Assembly (NCBI GenBank): GCA_041166025.1
Contig: JBEAMJ010000069.1
Location: 1-64,000 of the forward strand
Length of the DNA stretch: 64,000 nt
Source of the DNA: UBA7672 sp041166025
GTDB taxonomy: Bacteria > Pseudomonadota > Alphaproteobacteria > Caulobacterales > Hyphomonadaceae
Direction: 5' to 3'
Numbering within the stretch: the stretch's first letter is position 1; each line of letters starts with the position of its first letter. Of the stretch, positions 17,656 to 27,581 are shown piece by piece. Made by a program: the position numbers and the translations under genes. Below the pieces are notes generated by a model. It worked only from the letters and a program-made list of their open reading frames with translations, searched no databases and was not told the DNA's origin.

Positions 17656-20526
17656 ATGAGACTTCTCAAACGTGTCGCCGTGTGCCTCGTCGCCGGCTTT
17701 GTGTCTGCAGGCGGGCTCGCGGCGGGAGCATCGGCGCAGACGGTCAGCGTGACGCAGTCCGCCGCCTCGCCCGGTCCGGGCTGGCCGCGCGATCGCACCG
17801 ACCTGCCGCACGACACGGACTATGTGCTGGGCGAGCTGCCCAATGGCATGCGCTACATGATCCTTCCGAACCAGACGCCGCCGCGCCAGGTGGCGATCCG
17901 GATGCTGATCGATGCAGGCTCGATGCAGGAGCGGCCGGGCGAAGAGGGTGTGGCGCATTTCCTTGAACACCTCGCTTTCCGCGGCACCACGAAGTATCCC
18001 GACGGCCAGGTTCAGGTGGCGCTCGAAGGGATCGGCCTGCAGATGGCGGCCGACGTGAATGCAAGCACGGGGCCGGACACCACGACCTTCATCATCGACC
18101 TGCCACGCAACGATGCGGCCTCGCTGACCACCGGGCTCGATGTGATGCGCCAGCTGGTAAGCGAGATGCTGATCCAGCCGGACAAGGTGGACGCAGAGCG
18201 CGGCGTCGTGCTGGCCGAAGAGCGCGCGCGGGCGGGCCCGGGCCTCACTTCGGCGACGGCGATGCTGAAGATGCAGGTGGGCGACCACCCCTATGGCCGT
18301 CCCACCATCGGTCTGCGCAAGGTAATCGAGACGGTGACGCCGGATACGATCCGGGGATTCTATGACGCCTATTACAGGCCGGAACGGGCAACGCTGCTTA
18401 TCGTCGGCGATGTCAATCCATCGATCATTCCGATGATCAGCCAGAGCTTCGGCGACTGGAAAGGGCGAGGAACGCCAGGCAGGGATCCTGCCCCGGTGAC
18501 GGTGAAGCCGGTGACGCCGGATGTCGCCATGCTGATCACGCCGGGTGCGCCCGACACATCGGTGATGCTGCGCTGGTTCGAGCCCTACGCCGACCGCGCC
18601 CATACCAAGGCGGAACGCCGGCGCATGCTGGTCGAGGCGCTTGCCTCGCGCGTGGTGGCTCAGCGCATGCTCAGCCTCAACGATGCGGCGGGCAAGCCGG
18701 CGCGAGCGCTCGGCAGTCCCTCGCCCAGCGTGATCCATGGCGTTTGGCGCGGGCAGGTGGCCTATTCAGGCGGTGTGATCGATGTCGCCAAGACGATCGA
18801 GCTGATGGTGACGGCGCATCGCCAGGCGGTGGAGTTCGGCATCACGCAGGCTGAACTCGACCGGCAGCGCACGCTGTTCCTCGACGCGGCCAAGCGCGAG
18901 GCGGAGCGTGGGCGGACCGGTACGTCGGTTTCGCAGGTGGAGACGGCGGCGGATCTAATCTCGGCCGACCTTCCATTCCTGTCGCTGCAGCAGGGCTATG
19001 CGCTGCTGGTGGACCAGGCGCCGACGATCACGCTGGCGGAAGTGAATGCCGGGCTGAAGGCGCGCTTCAAGGACACGCCAACGCTGATCTACAGCGGCAG
19101 CGCCCCGCCGACTGGCGGCGAGGAAGGCCTGCGCGCTGCGCTGAAGCGGGCGATGGCGGCGACGGTGAAGCCCTATACGCCCGAGGCGATCAAGCCGTGG
19201 CCATATACGAATTTTGGCGAGCCGGGAACGGTGGCCGAACGCAGGCAGGTGCAGGATCTCGGCGTAACGCTGGTCAGGTTCGAGAACGGCGTGAAGCTCA
19301 CCGTGAAGCCGCTGCCAACCAACAAGGACCTGATCAGCGTGCGCGTGCGGCTCGGCGGCGGTCGTCTGCAGATGCCGATGAATGTGATTGATGCATCCGA
19401 CATGGGGCTGTCGCTGTGGTCGTCCGGCGGGCTGGACAAGCTGACGCCGACCGAGCAGTCGCGCACGCTGGCGGGCCGGCGCGCGGTCGCGGTGGCGCGG
19501 ACGCTGGATGATGCCTATGCGCTCGACAATCTCAATGTGGCGACCCGGGAGGATCTCGGCCTGCAGATGGAGATCATGGCGGCAATGGTCTCCGACCCTG
19601 CCTACCGGGCGGACGACTGGGCAACATGGATGCAGGGGGCGGACCAGGCGGATGCGTCGCTGGCGATGACGCCGTCGGGCGTGCTGGAGCGCGAACTGGA
19701 CCGGTTGCTGCACAATGGCGATCTGCGCTGGACGATCAACACCAAGGCGATGCGCGATACGTGGAAGCCGGCGGACTCGGTGAAGTACATCAAGCCGATC
19801 GTCGACAACTCACCGATAGAAGTGATCGTGATCGGCGATGTCGGCGTCGAGCAGGTGATCAGCGAGGTTGCCCGCACGCTAGGCGCTCTCCCGCCGCGCA
19901 AGCCATGGACAATTCCGCCCGAGTGGGTCGATGTCGATTTCCATCCGCCGGGCACGACCACGCTGCCGCACCAGGGCCGGCCTGACCAGGGCTATGCCCT
20001 CATCGGCTGGCCCACCTATCAGGGCGCATTCAAGAACATCCGCGAGGAACGGATCGCCAATGTGCTGGGGCAGATGCTGCGCGACAACGCCACGCGGCTG
20101 TTCCGCTCCGAGGGCGGGGCGACCTATTCGCCGATGGAAATCGTCGATATTTCCACTTTCCTCCCGGACTATGGCTACATCGCCGTGGCGATCGAGGTGC
20201 CGCCGGAAACGATCGATAGCGTGCAGGACCAGATCCAGAAACTTGCAAGCCGGCTGGCGAGGGAGCCGCAGCCGCAGAGCGAGATCGACCGTATCGTCCA
20301 GCCGCGACTGGAGCAGACGCGGCGGAATATCGTCACCAATGTTGGCTATTGGATGGAATTGCTGGCCAATGCGCACGATGATCCGGCCGGCATGCAGTAC
20401 ATCCGCACCGAGCTTGCCGACTATGCCAGCATCACGCCGGCAGACGTGATGGCGGCGGCGAAGAAGTGGTTCCGGCCTGAGACAGCCTGGCGGCTGAAAA
20501 TCGTGCCGGGGCCGGGGGTGGAGTAG
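17656..20526 (+). CDS. Exported M16 family zinc metallopeptidase
   Basis: A 956-residue two-lobed pitrilysin/insulinase-family protein with a signal peptide (residues 1-28). The inverted zinc motif HFLEH (H101, E104, H105) lies in the first lobe, and the distal glutamate is expected in VVLAEERA; the second lobe looks inactive, as usual. These periplasmic peptidases degrade or process peptides. Ribosome site GGAGG at 17647-17651 favours ATG 17656 over the adjacent ATG 17653. A second M16 gene lies at 28.9-31.8 kb. Confidence 0.9.
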   Translation: MRLLKRVAVCLVAGFVSAGGLAAGASAQTVSVTQSAASPGPGWPRDRTDLPHDTDYVLGELPNGMRYMILPNQTPPRQVAIRMLIDAGSMQERPGEEGVAHFLEHLAFRGTTKYPDGQVQVALEGIGLQMAADVNASTGPDTTTFIIDLPRNDAASLTTGLDVMRQLVSEMLIQPDKVDAERGVVLAEERARAGPGLTSATAMLKMQVGDHPYGRPTIGLRKVIETVTPDTIRGFYDAYYRPERATLLIVGDVNPSIIPMISQSFGDWKGRGTPGRDPAPVTVKPVTPDVAMLITPGAPDTSVMLRWFEPYADRAHTKAERRRMLVEALASRVVAQRMLSLNDAAGKPARALGSPSPSVIHGVWRGQVAYSGGVIDVAKTIELMVTAHRQAVEFGITQAELDRQRTLFLDAAKREAERGRTGTSVSQVETAADLISADLPFLSLQQGYALLVDQAPTITLAEVNAGLKARFKDTPTLIYSGSAPPTGGEEGLRAALKRAMAATVKPYTPEAIKPWPYTNFGEPGTVAERRQVQDLGVTLVRFENGVKLTVKPLPTNKDLISVRVRLGGGRLQMPMNVIDASDMGLSLWSSGGLDKLTPTEQSRTLAGRRAVAVARTLDDAYALDNLNVATREDLGLQMEIMAAMVSDPAYRADDWATWMQGADQADASLAMTPSGVLERELDRLLHNGDLRWTINTKAMRDTWKPADSVKYIKPIVDNSPIEVIVIGDVGVEQVISEVARTLGALPPRKPWTIPPEWVDVDFHPPGTTTLPHQGRPDQGYALIGWPTYQGAFKNIREERIANVLGQMLRDNATRLFRSEGGATYSPMEIVDISTFLPDYGYIAVAIEVPPETIDSVQDQIQKLASRLAREPQPQSEIDRIVQPRLEQTRRNIVTNVGYWMELLANAHDDPAGMQYIRTELADYASITPADVMAAAKKWFRPETAWRLKIVPGPGVE

Positions 20527-20549
20527 GCGAGGCGCCTGCGGGCGCTGAT

Positions 20550-20640
20550 GAGCCCGCCCTCATCCTGGGGGCCGCCGGACCCGATCTTGTGACGCGTGCT
20601 GACGTTCGGCGACGCCGCCTCGAAGGACGAGGGTGGGCTC
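20550..20640. repeat. Long imperfect inverted repeat between convergent genes (REP-like)
   Basis: Arms 20550-20566 and 20624-20640 pair at 15 of 17 positions: GAGCCCGCCCTCATCCT against AGGACGAGGGTGGGCTC, with a 57-base interior. It sits in the convergent gap after the M16 peptidase gene and before the sortase stop. The arms resemble palindromic repeat elements scattered in many alphaproteobacterial genomes; only one copy is seen here, so repetition elsewhere is inferred. Confidence 0.5.
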
Positions 20641-20658
20641 GCAGGTCTTCGGCGATGC

Positions 20659-21243
20659 TTATCCTCCCTCGCGCAACCCTGCCCAGACCACATAGCGCAT
20701 CGGCCCGGGCGTCTTTGCCTCCAGCGGCCAGCAGGTGACGAGGGCGATGCGGGGTGGGCCGTTGTCGTGAGGAACGATGTTGGAATCGTCCCAGCGGACG
20801 ATGTCCGATCCGGTGACGCTGAAGGTGTGCCGTCCGTCGATCGTCTCGATGGTGACGGTGTCGCCGGGCTTCACGTCCTTCAGGAAGGCGAAGTGCGTGT
20901 CGCGGTGAGCGGCGAAGACAGCGACCCCGCGCTCGCCCGGCCTGGCGGAAGCCGCCATCAGCGTGGGACCGAAGGCGAGGCTTTCGCCAGCAGCATCCGT
21001 CAAGGCCAGGACTGTCTTGTTCTGCGCCGGGAAGGAAAGGCGGGCCGTGGGCGAGAAGTCCGCCCACGGCCAGGGTCGCGCAGGATCGCCGGTGGAGAGC
21101 TGACGCTCCCAGGCGCTGGACATGAGGACCTGGGCGACTTGCGCCTTGGCCGGGATGTAGAGCGCCTGCGCGGCAATGAGCGCGCCCGCAACCAGGAGTG
21201 CGAGTGCGGAAAGTGAACGTGTCGAGATGTCGGTCGGCTTCAT
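20659..21243 (-). CDS. Proteobacterial (class GN) sortase
   Basis: A 194-residue transpeptidase with an N-terminal membrane anchor (about residues 10-30). It has the sortase catalytic triad: His in FAAHRDTHF, Cys in LVTCWP and Arg in PMRYVVW. Gram-negative sortases of this type have one dedicated substrate, here the adjacent VIT/vWFA protein with an LPGTA tail. Ribosome site GGAGAG lies just upstream of ATG 21243. It is separated from the substrate gene by 60 bases containing a strong stem-loop. Confidence 0.9.
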   Translation of the reverse strand: MKPTDISTRSLSALALLVAGALIAAQALYIPAKAQVAQVLMSSAWERQLSTGDPARPWPWADFSPTARLSFPAQNKTVLALTDAAGESLAFGPTLMAASARPGERGVAVFAAHRDTHFAFLKDVKPGDTVTIETIDGRHTFSVTGSDIVRWDDSNIVPHDNGPPRIALVTCWPLEAKTPGPMRYVVWAGLREGG

Positions 21244-21264
21244 CCATCTCTCCAGGGGCGAACT

Positions 21265-21294
21265 CGCCCTCCCGCCGGGTGGGGCGGGAGGGCG
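21265..21294 (-). promoter_or_regulatory. Intra-operon stem-loop between sortase substrate and sortase genes
   Basis: A perfect 12-bp GC stem (arms 21265-21276 and 21283-21294, 6-base loop) in the 60-base gap after the substrate stop and before the sortase start. There is no T-run on the minus strand, so it is not a standard terminator. It may stabilise the upstream mRNA or lower expression of the sortase relative to its substrate. Confidence 0.5.
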
Positions 21295-21303
21295 GGCCGC
21301 CGG

Positions 21304-23577
21304 CTAGCGCTGGCTCCTCACCGATGACGCTGTGCTCGATGGCCCGACACTGGCTGGCGCCAGTCCCCGGGAGCCGATGAGGATACGTCCGCGGCGCAGG
21401 AGGGCGGCGCCGAAAGCGATCAGACCGAGACCGAAGGCGAGCATGAGCTCCCACGTTGTGGCGGTGCCGGGCAGGGCGAGGTTGCTTTCCTCTGGTGGCT
21501 TCTCCTGCATGGCGCGGGCGTTGATCTTCTGCATGACGGTGTCGGGCAGATGATCGAAGCGCAGGGCGCGGGCTTCGGCCTGGGGACCGAAGACGGCGCC
21601 GAAGTCCCAGCCTTTGGGAAGCATCGTTGCGATCTGGCGGGTGTCGAGCCTTTCGCCGGCGGGACGCGCAGGCGTCTTGTCGACGGCGACGAGGCTGGTG
21701 AGGCGTGAGACGAGGTGGAAGTCGAGCGCGGTCCTGAGGACGCCCTTGTCGACGTCTTCCAGGGTCATGCCGGAATAGCGGCTCTCCTCGAAGCCTGCGA
21801 TCTTGGCGCGGCCCCAGAGCTGGGCGACGCCCTTGGTTGCGGCGGCCTCGGCGAGCGGGAAGGTCTGCGTCCATGTCCTGCCGTTGAGCTTGCCCGAGAG
21901 GGTGAGGTCCCCCTTGAGGTCGGCGGCGCGGAGGACGACCGTGACAGGCTCGCCGGCATAGAGGTCCGGCAAGGGCGAAGGGTAGGCGTCGGCGGCGCCG
22001 TCCGGGAGCTTCACGGCAAGGTCGGTCATCACCGGGTTTTCGAGCGCGGCGAAGAGTTTCGCGGATTGCTCGGCGACCTTGGTGACGTCGTCCATGTAGG
22101 TGAACGTGCCACGGCCCTGGCGGGCAGCGCGCGTCATGAAGTAGGCGTTGGGGGCCGAGCCGATGCCAACGGTGAAGAGTCGCGACCGGCCGAGTCCGCC
22201 TGTGAGGGCGGAAAAGAGTTCGTCCTCATTGCCGATTGCGCCATCCGTGATGAAGACGACCTGGCGGACCTCCTCTGCATTGGACCTGTCGTTATCGACC
22301 AGCGCGGCGCGCAGGGCGGGCAGCATCTCGGTGCCGCCATTGGCCTGGAGGTTCGACACGAAGCGTTTGGCGCGGGCGAGATTCTGTGCGTTCGCGGCGA
22401 CGGCCGTGGTGAACAGCATGTCCATCGTGTCGTCGAAGCGGATGACGTTGAATTCGTCCGTGGGAGCGAGGCGGTCGAGGGCGAGGAGGAGGCCTTGCTT
22501 GGCCTGGTCCATCCGCTCGCCGGACATCGAGCCCGAGTTGTCGATCACGAAGATCGTCTCGCGGTCGCGGCGCTGGCCTTCGACCCTGAGGACGGGCGGG
22601 TTCACGACGGCGAGGAGATAGTCCTCGCCGTTTCGCTCCTCACGGAACAGGCTGGCGGTGGGGGCAGCGGCCGGTTCAGGTTTCCAGCTGAGGATGAAAT
22701 CTCGGTCGGCTGGAACCTCTCCATCCTGGAGCCTGATGCGGGCAGAGTCGGCGTCGGCTCTCGTCACGATGAGGCCGTGCGATAGCGAGGAGATGTCGGC
22801 GAGGCGGAAGCCGGATTCGAGCGCAATGTCGAAGCTGACCGGCAGGCGCAGGCCTTCCGCGCCGGACGGTTCGTGTGCGGGGTGGAGGACGGGTGGGGTG
22901 ATGCGGTCGCGATCGGGCACGGGATCGTTGACTGCGAGTATGCGGCTGGTGCGATCCGCCGTCGGGCCAAAGGTGGGTTTCGGGCTGTAGCGCGGGGCGA
23001 TGACCAGCGGGAAGCGGGTGGACCAGACGCCGTTATGGAGGCGGGCCTTGTCCTGGTATTCGATCTGGATAGCCACGGTTTCGCCGGGGCCGATATTGGC
23101 GAGCGAGGTGGTGAACAGGTTCGGGCGCTCTTCTTCCACAAGGCCGGCGCGCTGGCCGTTGGCGGCGGCTTCCTCGTAGATGATGCGGGCTTCCTGACGC
23201 TCCTTGATGTCGCCTTCGATGAAGCGGTCGCCGATCACGATCTTCAGCGTGTCGACGGCGGCATCTTCTGGCAGGGGGAAGGCGTAGACCCCTTCCACCC
23301 ACTTGTCGGTCGGGTTGGTGAAGCGTTGGGTAAGCCGGGTACGAATGACCGGCCCGGCGATGTCCATCTTCACGTCGGCGGCGACAAGCGGCGCCTCGAC
23401 ATAGCGGCCGGGCGTCGAAGACTGCAGCAGGAGCGAACCTGAGGAGACTTCGCTTTTGCTGATCGTCCCGTCCTGCGCGTAGGCGGCGGGCGTCAGGCAG
23501 GTTGCGGCAAGCAGCGCGCCAGCCAGGGCGGGGCGCGTGCGCAGCCCATGTGATGTAAGGGTGCTCATCTGTTCCAT
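21304..23577 (-). CDS. Sortase target protein with VIT and vWFA domains
   Basis: A 757-residue exported protein. The order is signal peptide (about 1-35), VIT domain (about 60-185), vWFA domain with MIDAS DNSGS at residues 346-350, beta-rich region, then a sorting signal LPGTA at about 702-706 followed by a hydrophobic helix and the basic stretch RRGR. This architecture matches the single-substrate 'marine proteobacterial sortase target' family. It is presumably cleaved after the LPGTA threonine and attached to an unknown acceptor. ATG 23577 or 23568 are both possible starts. Confidence 0.9.
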   Translation of the reverse strand: MEQMSTLTSHGLRTRPALAGALLAATCLTPAAYAQDGTISKSEVSSGSLLLQSSTPGRYVEAPLVAADVKMDIAGPVIRTRLTQRFTNPTDKWVEGVYAFPLPEDAAVDTLKIVIGDRFIEGDIKERQEARIIYEEAAANGQRAGLVEEERPNLFTTSLANIGPGETVAIQIEYQDKARLHNGVWSTRFPLVIAPRYSPKPTFGPTADRTSRILAVNDPVPDRDRITPPVLHPAHEPSGAEGLRLPVSFDIALESGFRLADISSLSHGLIVTRADADSARIRLQDGEVPADRDFILSWKPEPAAAPTASLFREERNGEDYLLAVVNPPVLRVEGQRRDRETIFVIDNSGSMSGERMDQAKQGLLLALDRLAPTDEFNVIRFDDTMDMLFTTAVAANAQNLARAKRFVSNLQANGGTEMLPALRAALVDNDRSNAEEVRQVVFITDGAIGNEDELFSALTGGLGRSRLFTVGIGSAPNAYFMTRAARQGRGTFTYMDDVTKVAEQSAKLFAALENPVMTDLAVKLPDGAADAYPSPLPDLYAGEPVTVVLRAADLKGDLTLSGKLNGRTWTQTFPLAEAAATKGVAQLWGRAKIAGFEESRYSGMTLEDVDKGVLRTALDFHLVSRLTSLVAVDKTPARPAGERLDTRQIATMLPKGWDFGAVFGPQAEARALRFDHLPDTVMQKINARAMQEKPPEESNLALPGTATTWELMLAFGLGLIAFGAALLRRGRILIGSRGLAPASVGPSSTASSVRSQR

Positions 23578-23786
23578 CGGGGGGCCCCAGCCCCTTCGAT
23601 GGAGACACACAACAATGTGAGAGCGTCGGCTGTTTGCTTGAGCGGTGACGTTGTAGCGGCGAGTGCGGCGGAGGAGCGGCGATTGTGTCGCGCCAGAGGC
23701 CGCCCCACTCGCGTTTGGCGATGCGATCGCTAGGATGACGCCCAGCGTTTCGAAGGAAACGCATTCGTTTCTGAGCGGAGAGCGAC

Positions 23787-26033
23787 GTGCCACGCCTTCT
23801 CAAGCCTTCGATTCTGGCAGCTTTCTTTCTCACGGCATGCGCATCGCCACAGGAAGCGCCCGGCGTTGACGCTGCGCAGGCGCCGGGGTCCGCCGCGACG
23901 CAGGTTGCCGCAATTCCGGCGGATCGGTTGACGCCCGCGGCCATCGCGGCGGCGGACGACTTCCTCTGGCTGGAAGAAGTGAACGGTTCGCGCGCGACCC
24001 GGTGGGTGAACGAGCAGAACAGGAAGACCGAGGGGATACTCAAGGCCGATCCACGTTATGAGGCCTTCCGCGCCGAGGCGCTGTCGATCCTGACGGCACA
24101 GGACCGCATTCCGGCGCCAACCTTCCGCGGAGAGGGCATCGACAACTTCTGGCAAGATACGAAGAACGTTCGTGGGCTGTGGCGCGCGACGACGCTCGAC
24201 AGCTACCGGTCTGGCAAGCCCAAATGGACGGCCGTTCTGGATGTCGATGCTCTGGCGAAGCGCGAGAACGCCAACTGGATCTTCAAGGGCGCTGACTGCC
24301 TCGCACCGGATGAGACGCTCTGCCTGGTGAGCCTGTCGGATGGCGGCAAGGACGCCGTGCGCGTCCGCGAGTTCGATACCAAGCGGAGGGCTTTTGTATC
24401 GAAGGGCTTCGACATTCCCGAAGGCAAGCATCGTATTGCCTGGCTGGACAAGGATACGCTGCTGGTTGCGACTGACTTTGGCGCTGGATCGCTGACCGAG
24501 AGTGGCTATCCCTATATCGTGAAGTCGCTCAAGCGGGGCCAGAAGCTTTTCGAGGCGACAGAGGTCTATCGCGGCTCGGCCAGGGATGGCGGGTACGGCG
24601 TCAATCCCCTCGTCATGCGCGACAGTGCGGGCGCCGTTCTGGCGGTCCTCGTGTCGCGCCCGCTCGACACGTTCCGTGGCGAAGTTTGGGACATCACCTC
24701 GGGCAAGCCCGCAAAGCTCAACCTGCCGGTGCGCGTGACGTTGCGCGGCATGCTGGGCAAGGCGGGCGGAGCGGCGCCGCGACTTGTGTTCACGGTGGAG
24801 GAGAGCTGGGAAATCAGCGGCCAGTCAGCGCCGGCGGGCGCACTGATGGCTGTGCCGATGCGGATGCTGCTGCCCCCGCCGCCGGGGGTGGGCGTGGTGA
24901 TGAGCAATCGCGATCTCGCGATCTTCGAGCCTACGGCGCGGCAGTCCGTCGAGGATGTTGCGGTGTTCGACGAGCGGGTGATCGCGACTGTCTATGACAA
25001 TGTCCGTGGGAGGGCGATTGTCTTTACCGACAAGGGCGAGTTCGGCGGGTGGCATCAGAATCCGCTACGGACGCCAGAGAATGTCGCCATTCATCTCGGC
25101 TCGTCGGCGCGCGCGGCCGAACAGGTATTCTTCACTTACGAGGGCTTCCTCACGCCGCCGACGCTGAGCCTTGCCGACATTGCGGCGCTGACATCCGGTA
25201 CGGTGAAAGAGGCGCCGCAGCGGTTCGAGGCGTCCGGCCATGTGGTGGAGCAGTTCGAGGCGGCCTCGCGCGACGGGACCAAGGTTCCTTATTTCATCGT
25301 GCGGCCGAAAGGCGAGCCGAATGACAGGACGCCGACCATGATGTTCGGCTATGGCGGTTTCCAGGTGAGCTATCCGCCCGCCTACAAGCCGGAGTTGGGC
25401 AGGATCTGGCTCGAGCGCGGCGGGGCCTATGTGATCGCCAACATCCGTGGCGGCGGCGAGTTCGGTCCGGCCTGGCATCAGGCGGCGCTGAAGGGCAATC
25501 GTCAGCGGGCGTTCGATGATTTTGCGGCGGTGGCGGCGGACCTTGCCGCAAGGAAGATCACGTCAGCGAAGCATCTTGCGATTTATGGCCGGTCGAATGG
25601 CGGTGTTCTGACCTCCGTGACGCTGACGCAGCATCCCGAGCTGATCGGCGGGGCGGTTATTGAGAGCCCGTTGGTCGACATGATGCGCTATCACGAGCTG
25701 CCGCCGGGAGCGTCATGGATGGGCGAGTATGGCGATCCGCGCATTGCAGCCGAGGCGAAGTTCATCGCGGCGTATTCGGCCTATCAGAACCTTCGACCTC
25801 AGCAGAATTATCCTGAGGTCTACATCACGACCAACACGCGCGATGACCGCGTGCATCCCGGACATGCGCGCAAGTTTGCCGCGCGCCTTCAGGCGATGGG
25901 ATATCCCGCGCTCTACTACGAGAACACGCAGGGCGGGCACTCGAACGATTCGGACCCTATCCTCAATTCCGAGCGCTGGGCGCGGCACTATGTGTACCTC
26001 GCCCGGGCGCTGGGACTCGCCGCGGGGGAGTAG
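23787..26033 (+). CDS. S9 prolyl-oligopeptidase-like serine peptidase, lipoprotein
   Basis: A 748-residue enzyme. A lipoprotein signal ends in FLTAC (Cys about 18). An N-terminal beta-propeller region occupies most of the first 450 residues. A C-terminal alpha/beta-hydrolase domain carries the catalytic triad: Ser in GRSNGG, Asp in DDRVHPGHA and His in GGHSND. It would cleave proline-containing or other oligopeptides in the periplasm. It starts with GTG 23787 behind GGAG (spacing 6), and a strong terminator follows the stop. Confidence 0.88.
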   Translation: MPRLLKPSILAAFFLTACASPQEAPGVDAAQAPGSAATQVAAIPADRLTPAAIAAADDFLWLEEVNGSRATRWVNEQNRKTEGILKADPRYEAFRAEALSILTAQDRIPAPTFRGEGIDNFWQDTKNVRGLWRATTLDSYRSGKPKWTAVLDVDALAKRENANWIFKGADCLAPDETLCLVSLSDGGKDAVRVREFDTKRRAFVSKGFDIPEGKHRIAWLDKDTLLVATDFGAGSLTESGYPYIVKSLKRGQKLFEATEVYRGSARDGGYGVNPLVMRDSAGAVLAVLVSRPLDTFRGEVWDITSGKPAKLNLPVRVTLRGMLGKAGGAAPRLVFTVEESWEISGQSAPAGALMAVPMRMLLPPPPGVGVVMSNRDLAIFEPTARQSVEDVAVFDERVIATVYDNVRGRAIVFTDKGEFGGWHQNPLRTPENVAIHLGSSARAAEQVFFTYEGFLTPPTLSLADIAALTSGTVKEAPQRFEASGHVVEQFEAASRDGTKVPYFIVRPKGEPNDRTPTMMFGYGGFQVSYPPAYKPELGRIWLERGGAYVIANIRGGGEFGPAWHQAALKGNRQRAFDDFAAVAADLAARKITSAKHLAIYGRSNGGVLTSVTLTQHPELIGGAVIESPLVDMMRYHELPPGASWMGEYGDPRIAAEAKFIAAYSAYQNLRPQQNYPEVYITTNTRDDRVHPGHARKFAARLQAMGYPALYYENTQGGHSNDSDPILNSERWARHYVYLARALGLAAGE

Positions 26034-26048
26034 CGCTGGCCGCAAGCA

Positions 26049-26080
26049 GAAACGCCGCCCTCGATCGGGGGCGGCGTTTT
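26049..26080 (+). terminator. Bidirectional rho-independent terminator
   Basis: A perfect 10-bp stem, arms 26051-26060 and 26069-26078 (AACGCCGCCC/GGGCGGCGTT), followed by TTTT at 77-80. On the other strand the 5' arm is preceded by AGAA, giving a short T-rich tail for the convergent TPR gene that ends at 26102. Confidence 0.85.
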
Positions 26081-26101
26081 GCTTGTTGCGGCTGAGGCAG
26101 A

Positions 26102-27337
26102 TTACGCCTTCAGTTTGGAGATCAGCGTCCAGCTTTGGGCAAGCGAGGTCGCGCCATTGTCGGATTTGACTTCCGCCCAGGTGGCGCGCGCGGCGTCGGC
26201 CTGGCCGGCGTGGAACTGGGCGATACCGAGATGGAGGCGTGCGAACGCGGCCTCCTCAGGATCAGCGATGCCCTTGTTGAGCGATGCCTGGAGCACTTCG
26301 ATCGCCTTGGCGTAGTCTCCATAGCTCATGTGCGCTTCGCCGAGCTTGGCCATGTAGGACGCATCGCCCTTGGCCATAGCTTCGGCGGTTTCCTTCGCGA
26401 GGCCGGCCTTGTCTTCGGTGACCCGCGATTTCGCCTTGGCGAGGTTTTCCTTGTCCTCCGCGCTTGTCAGTTCGCCGCTGGCGACAGCGGGTTCAAGCAA
26501 TTGCAGCGCCTCGTTTGGTAGTCCGCGCGAGGTCATTGCCTCGCGGATGGCCTGACCTTTTTCCTGGGGGCTGAGCTTCACGCCAGCCGCCATCAGCGTG
26601 CGATAGAGGTCAAGATGCGTGGCCTTGCTGAACTTCGGCTCGTTCTGGGCGCGCGCAATGTAAAGTTTCCAGTTTTGTTCGGAGGGATAATCCGCAAGCG
26701 ACTGTGCGAGGACATCGTAGTATTCGGCATTCTGCTTCAGCTGCTGGTGCGTGCGCATCAGCAGACGATACCAGGACTCCGGCGGCTTGCCTGAGGCGCG
26801 TGCGGCGAGGATGGCCTTGTTTGCGAAGACCGCGGCATTGGCATGATCGTTCGCCTTGGAATACTGGTCAGCGAGCCGGATGAGATCGTCACCCGTGCCG
26901 CCATAGGCGTCGACGTAAGCGCGTGCCGCGGCAAGCGAACCTGCGGCATCACCTGCATCGGTGTGCGCCTTGGCGAGCGCGCCCTTGTAGAGCTTGATTT
27001 CGTCCGGCGTCAGCGTGCCAGAGGCGATGAGGCTGTTGATGAGGGTGACCTGCTGGGGGCCGTCCTTGGTCTCGGCGGCCACGACGAGCTTGAGGCGATC
27101 AAGCTGGGCCTTGTCGGTCGGGGTCTTCACCTTGGTGGCGGCGACGTCGAGTTTTGCCCTGGCCGTGGCCCAGTCCTTGGCGACGATGGCGTTACGCGCC
27201 TCGTTCAGCGGCTGGACGATGTCCTTGCTGACCTGGACGGCGGCCGGGTTGGTCTGCGCGATGGCAAGCGGGGCGGGCGCGGCAATGGCCACCAGTACGG
27301 CGGCAATGGCAGTGGCGCCGGGCATGCGGAACATCAT
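26102..27337 (-). CDS. Exported TPR-like repeat protein
   Basis: A 411-residue exported protein with a signal peptide (about residues 1-26, ending in LAIAQ). The mature part is helical with Ala/Lys-rich repeating segments such as GDYAKAIEVLQASLNKG, typical of tetratricopeptide or Sel1-like repeats. Such proteins are usually scaffolds for protein contacts. No catalytic motif is visible. ATG 27337 lies just downstream of GGAG; a second ATG at 27334 is adjacent. Confidence 0.65.
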   Translation of the reverse strand: MMFRMPGATAIAAVLVAIAAPAPLAIAQTNPAAVQVSKDIVQPLNEARNAIVAKDWATARAKLDVAATKVKTPTDKAQLDRLKLVVAAETKDGPQQVTLINSLIASGTLTPDEIKLYKGALAKAHTDAGDAAGSLAAARAYVDAYGGTGDDLIRLADQYSKANDHANAAVFANKAILAARASGKPPESWYRLLMRTHQQLKQNAEYYDVLAQSLADYPSEQNWKLYIARAQNEPKFSKATHLDLYRTLMAAGVKLSPQEKGQAIREAMTSRGLPNEALQLLEPAVASGELTSAEDKENLAKAKSRVTEDKAGLAKETAEAMAKGDASYMAKLGEAHMSYGDYAKAIEVLQASLNKGIADPEEAAFARLHLGIAQFHAGQADAARATWAEVKSDNGATSLAQSWTLISKLKA

Positions 27338-27581
27338 TCCTTGGAACTCCCTGATTTTGGTCCCCGAATACCTGCGAGAGGGGCCCTCGCACAACGGACT
27401 CCACTGTAATTTGACCCTGTGTCGCGGATAAGGCGGGGTTTCCCCGCGGATTCAGCGGGCGCCAAACCCAGTTGACGGCGAAAATGTGGCCGGGCGGTCC
27501 GGCAACCGGGCCGGATGATCTTTTGTCCCGCGCCGGATCGGCGTATCAGCCGCCGCGAACCTGAAGGAAAGGCTTCCGCTC

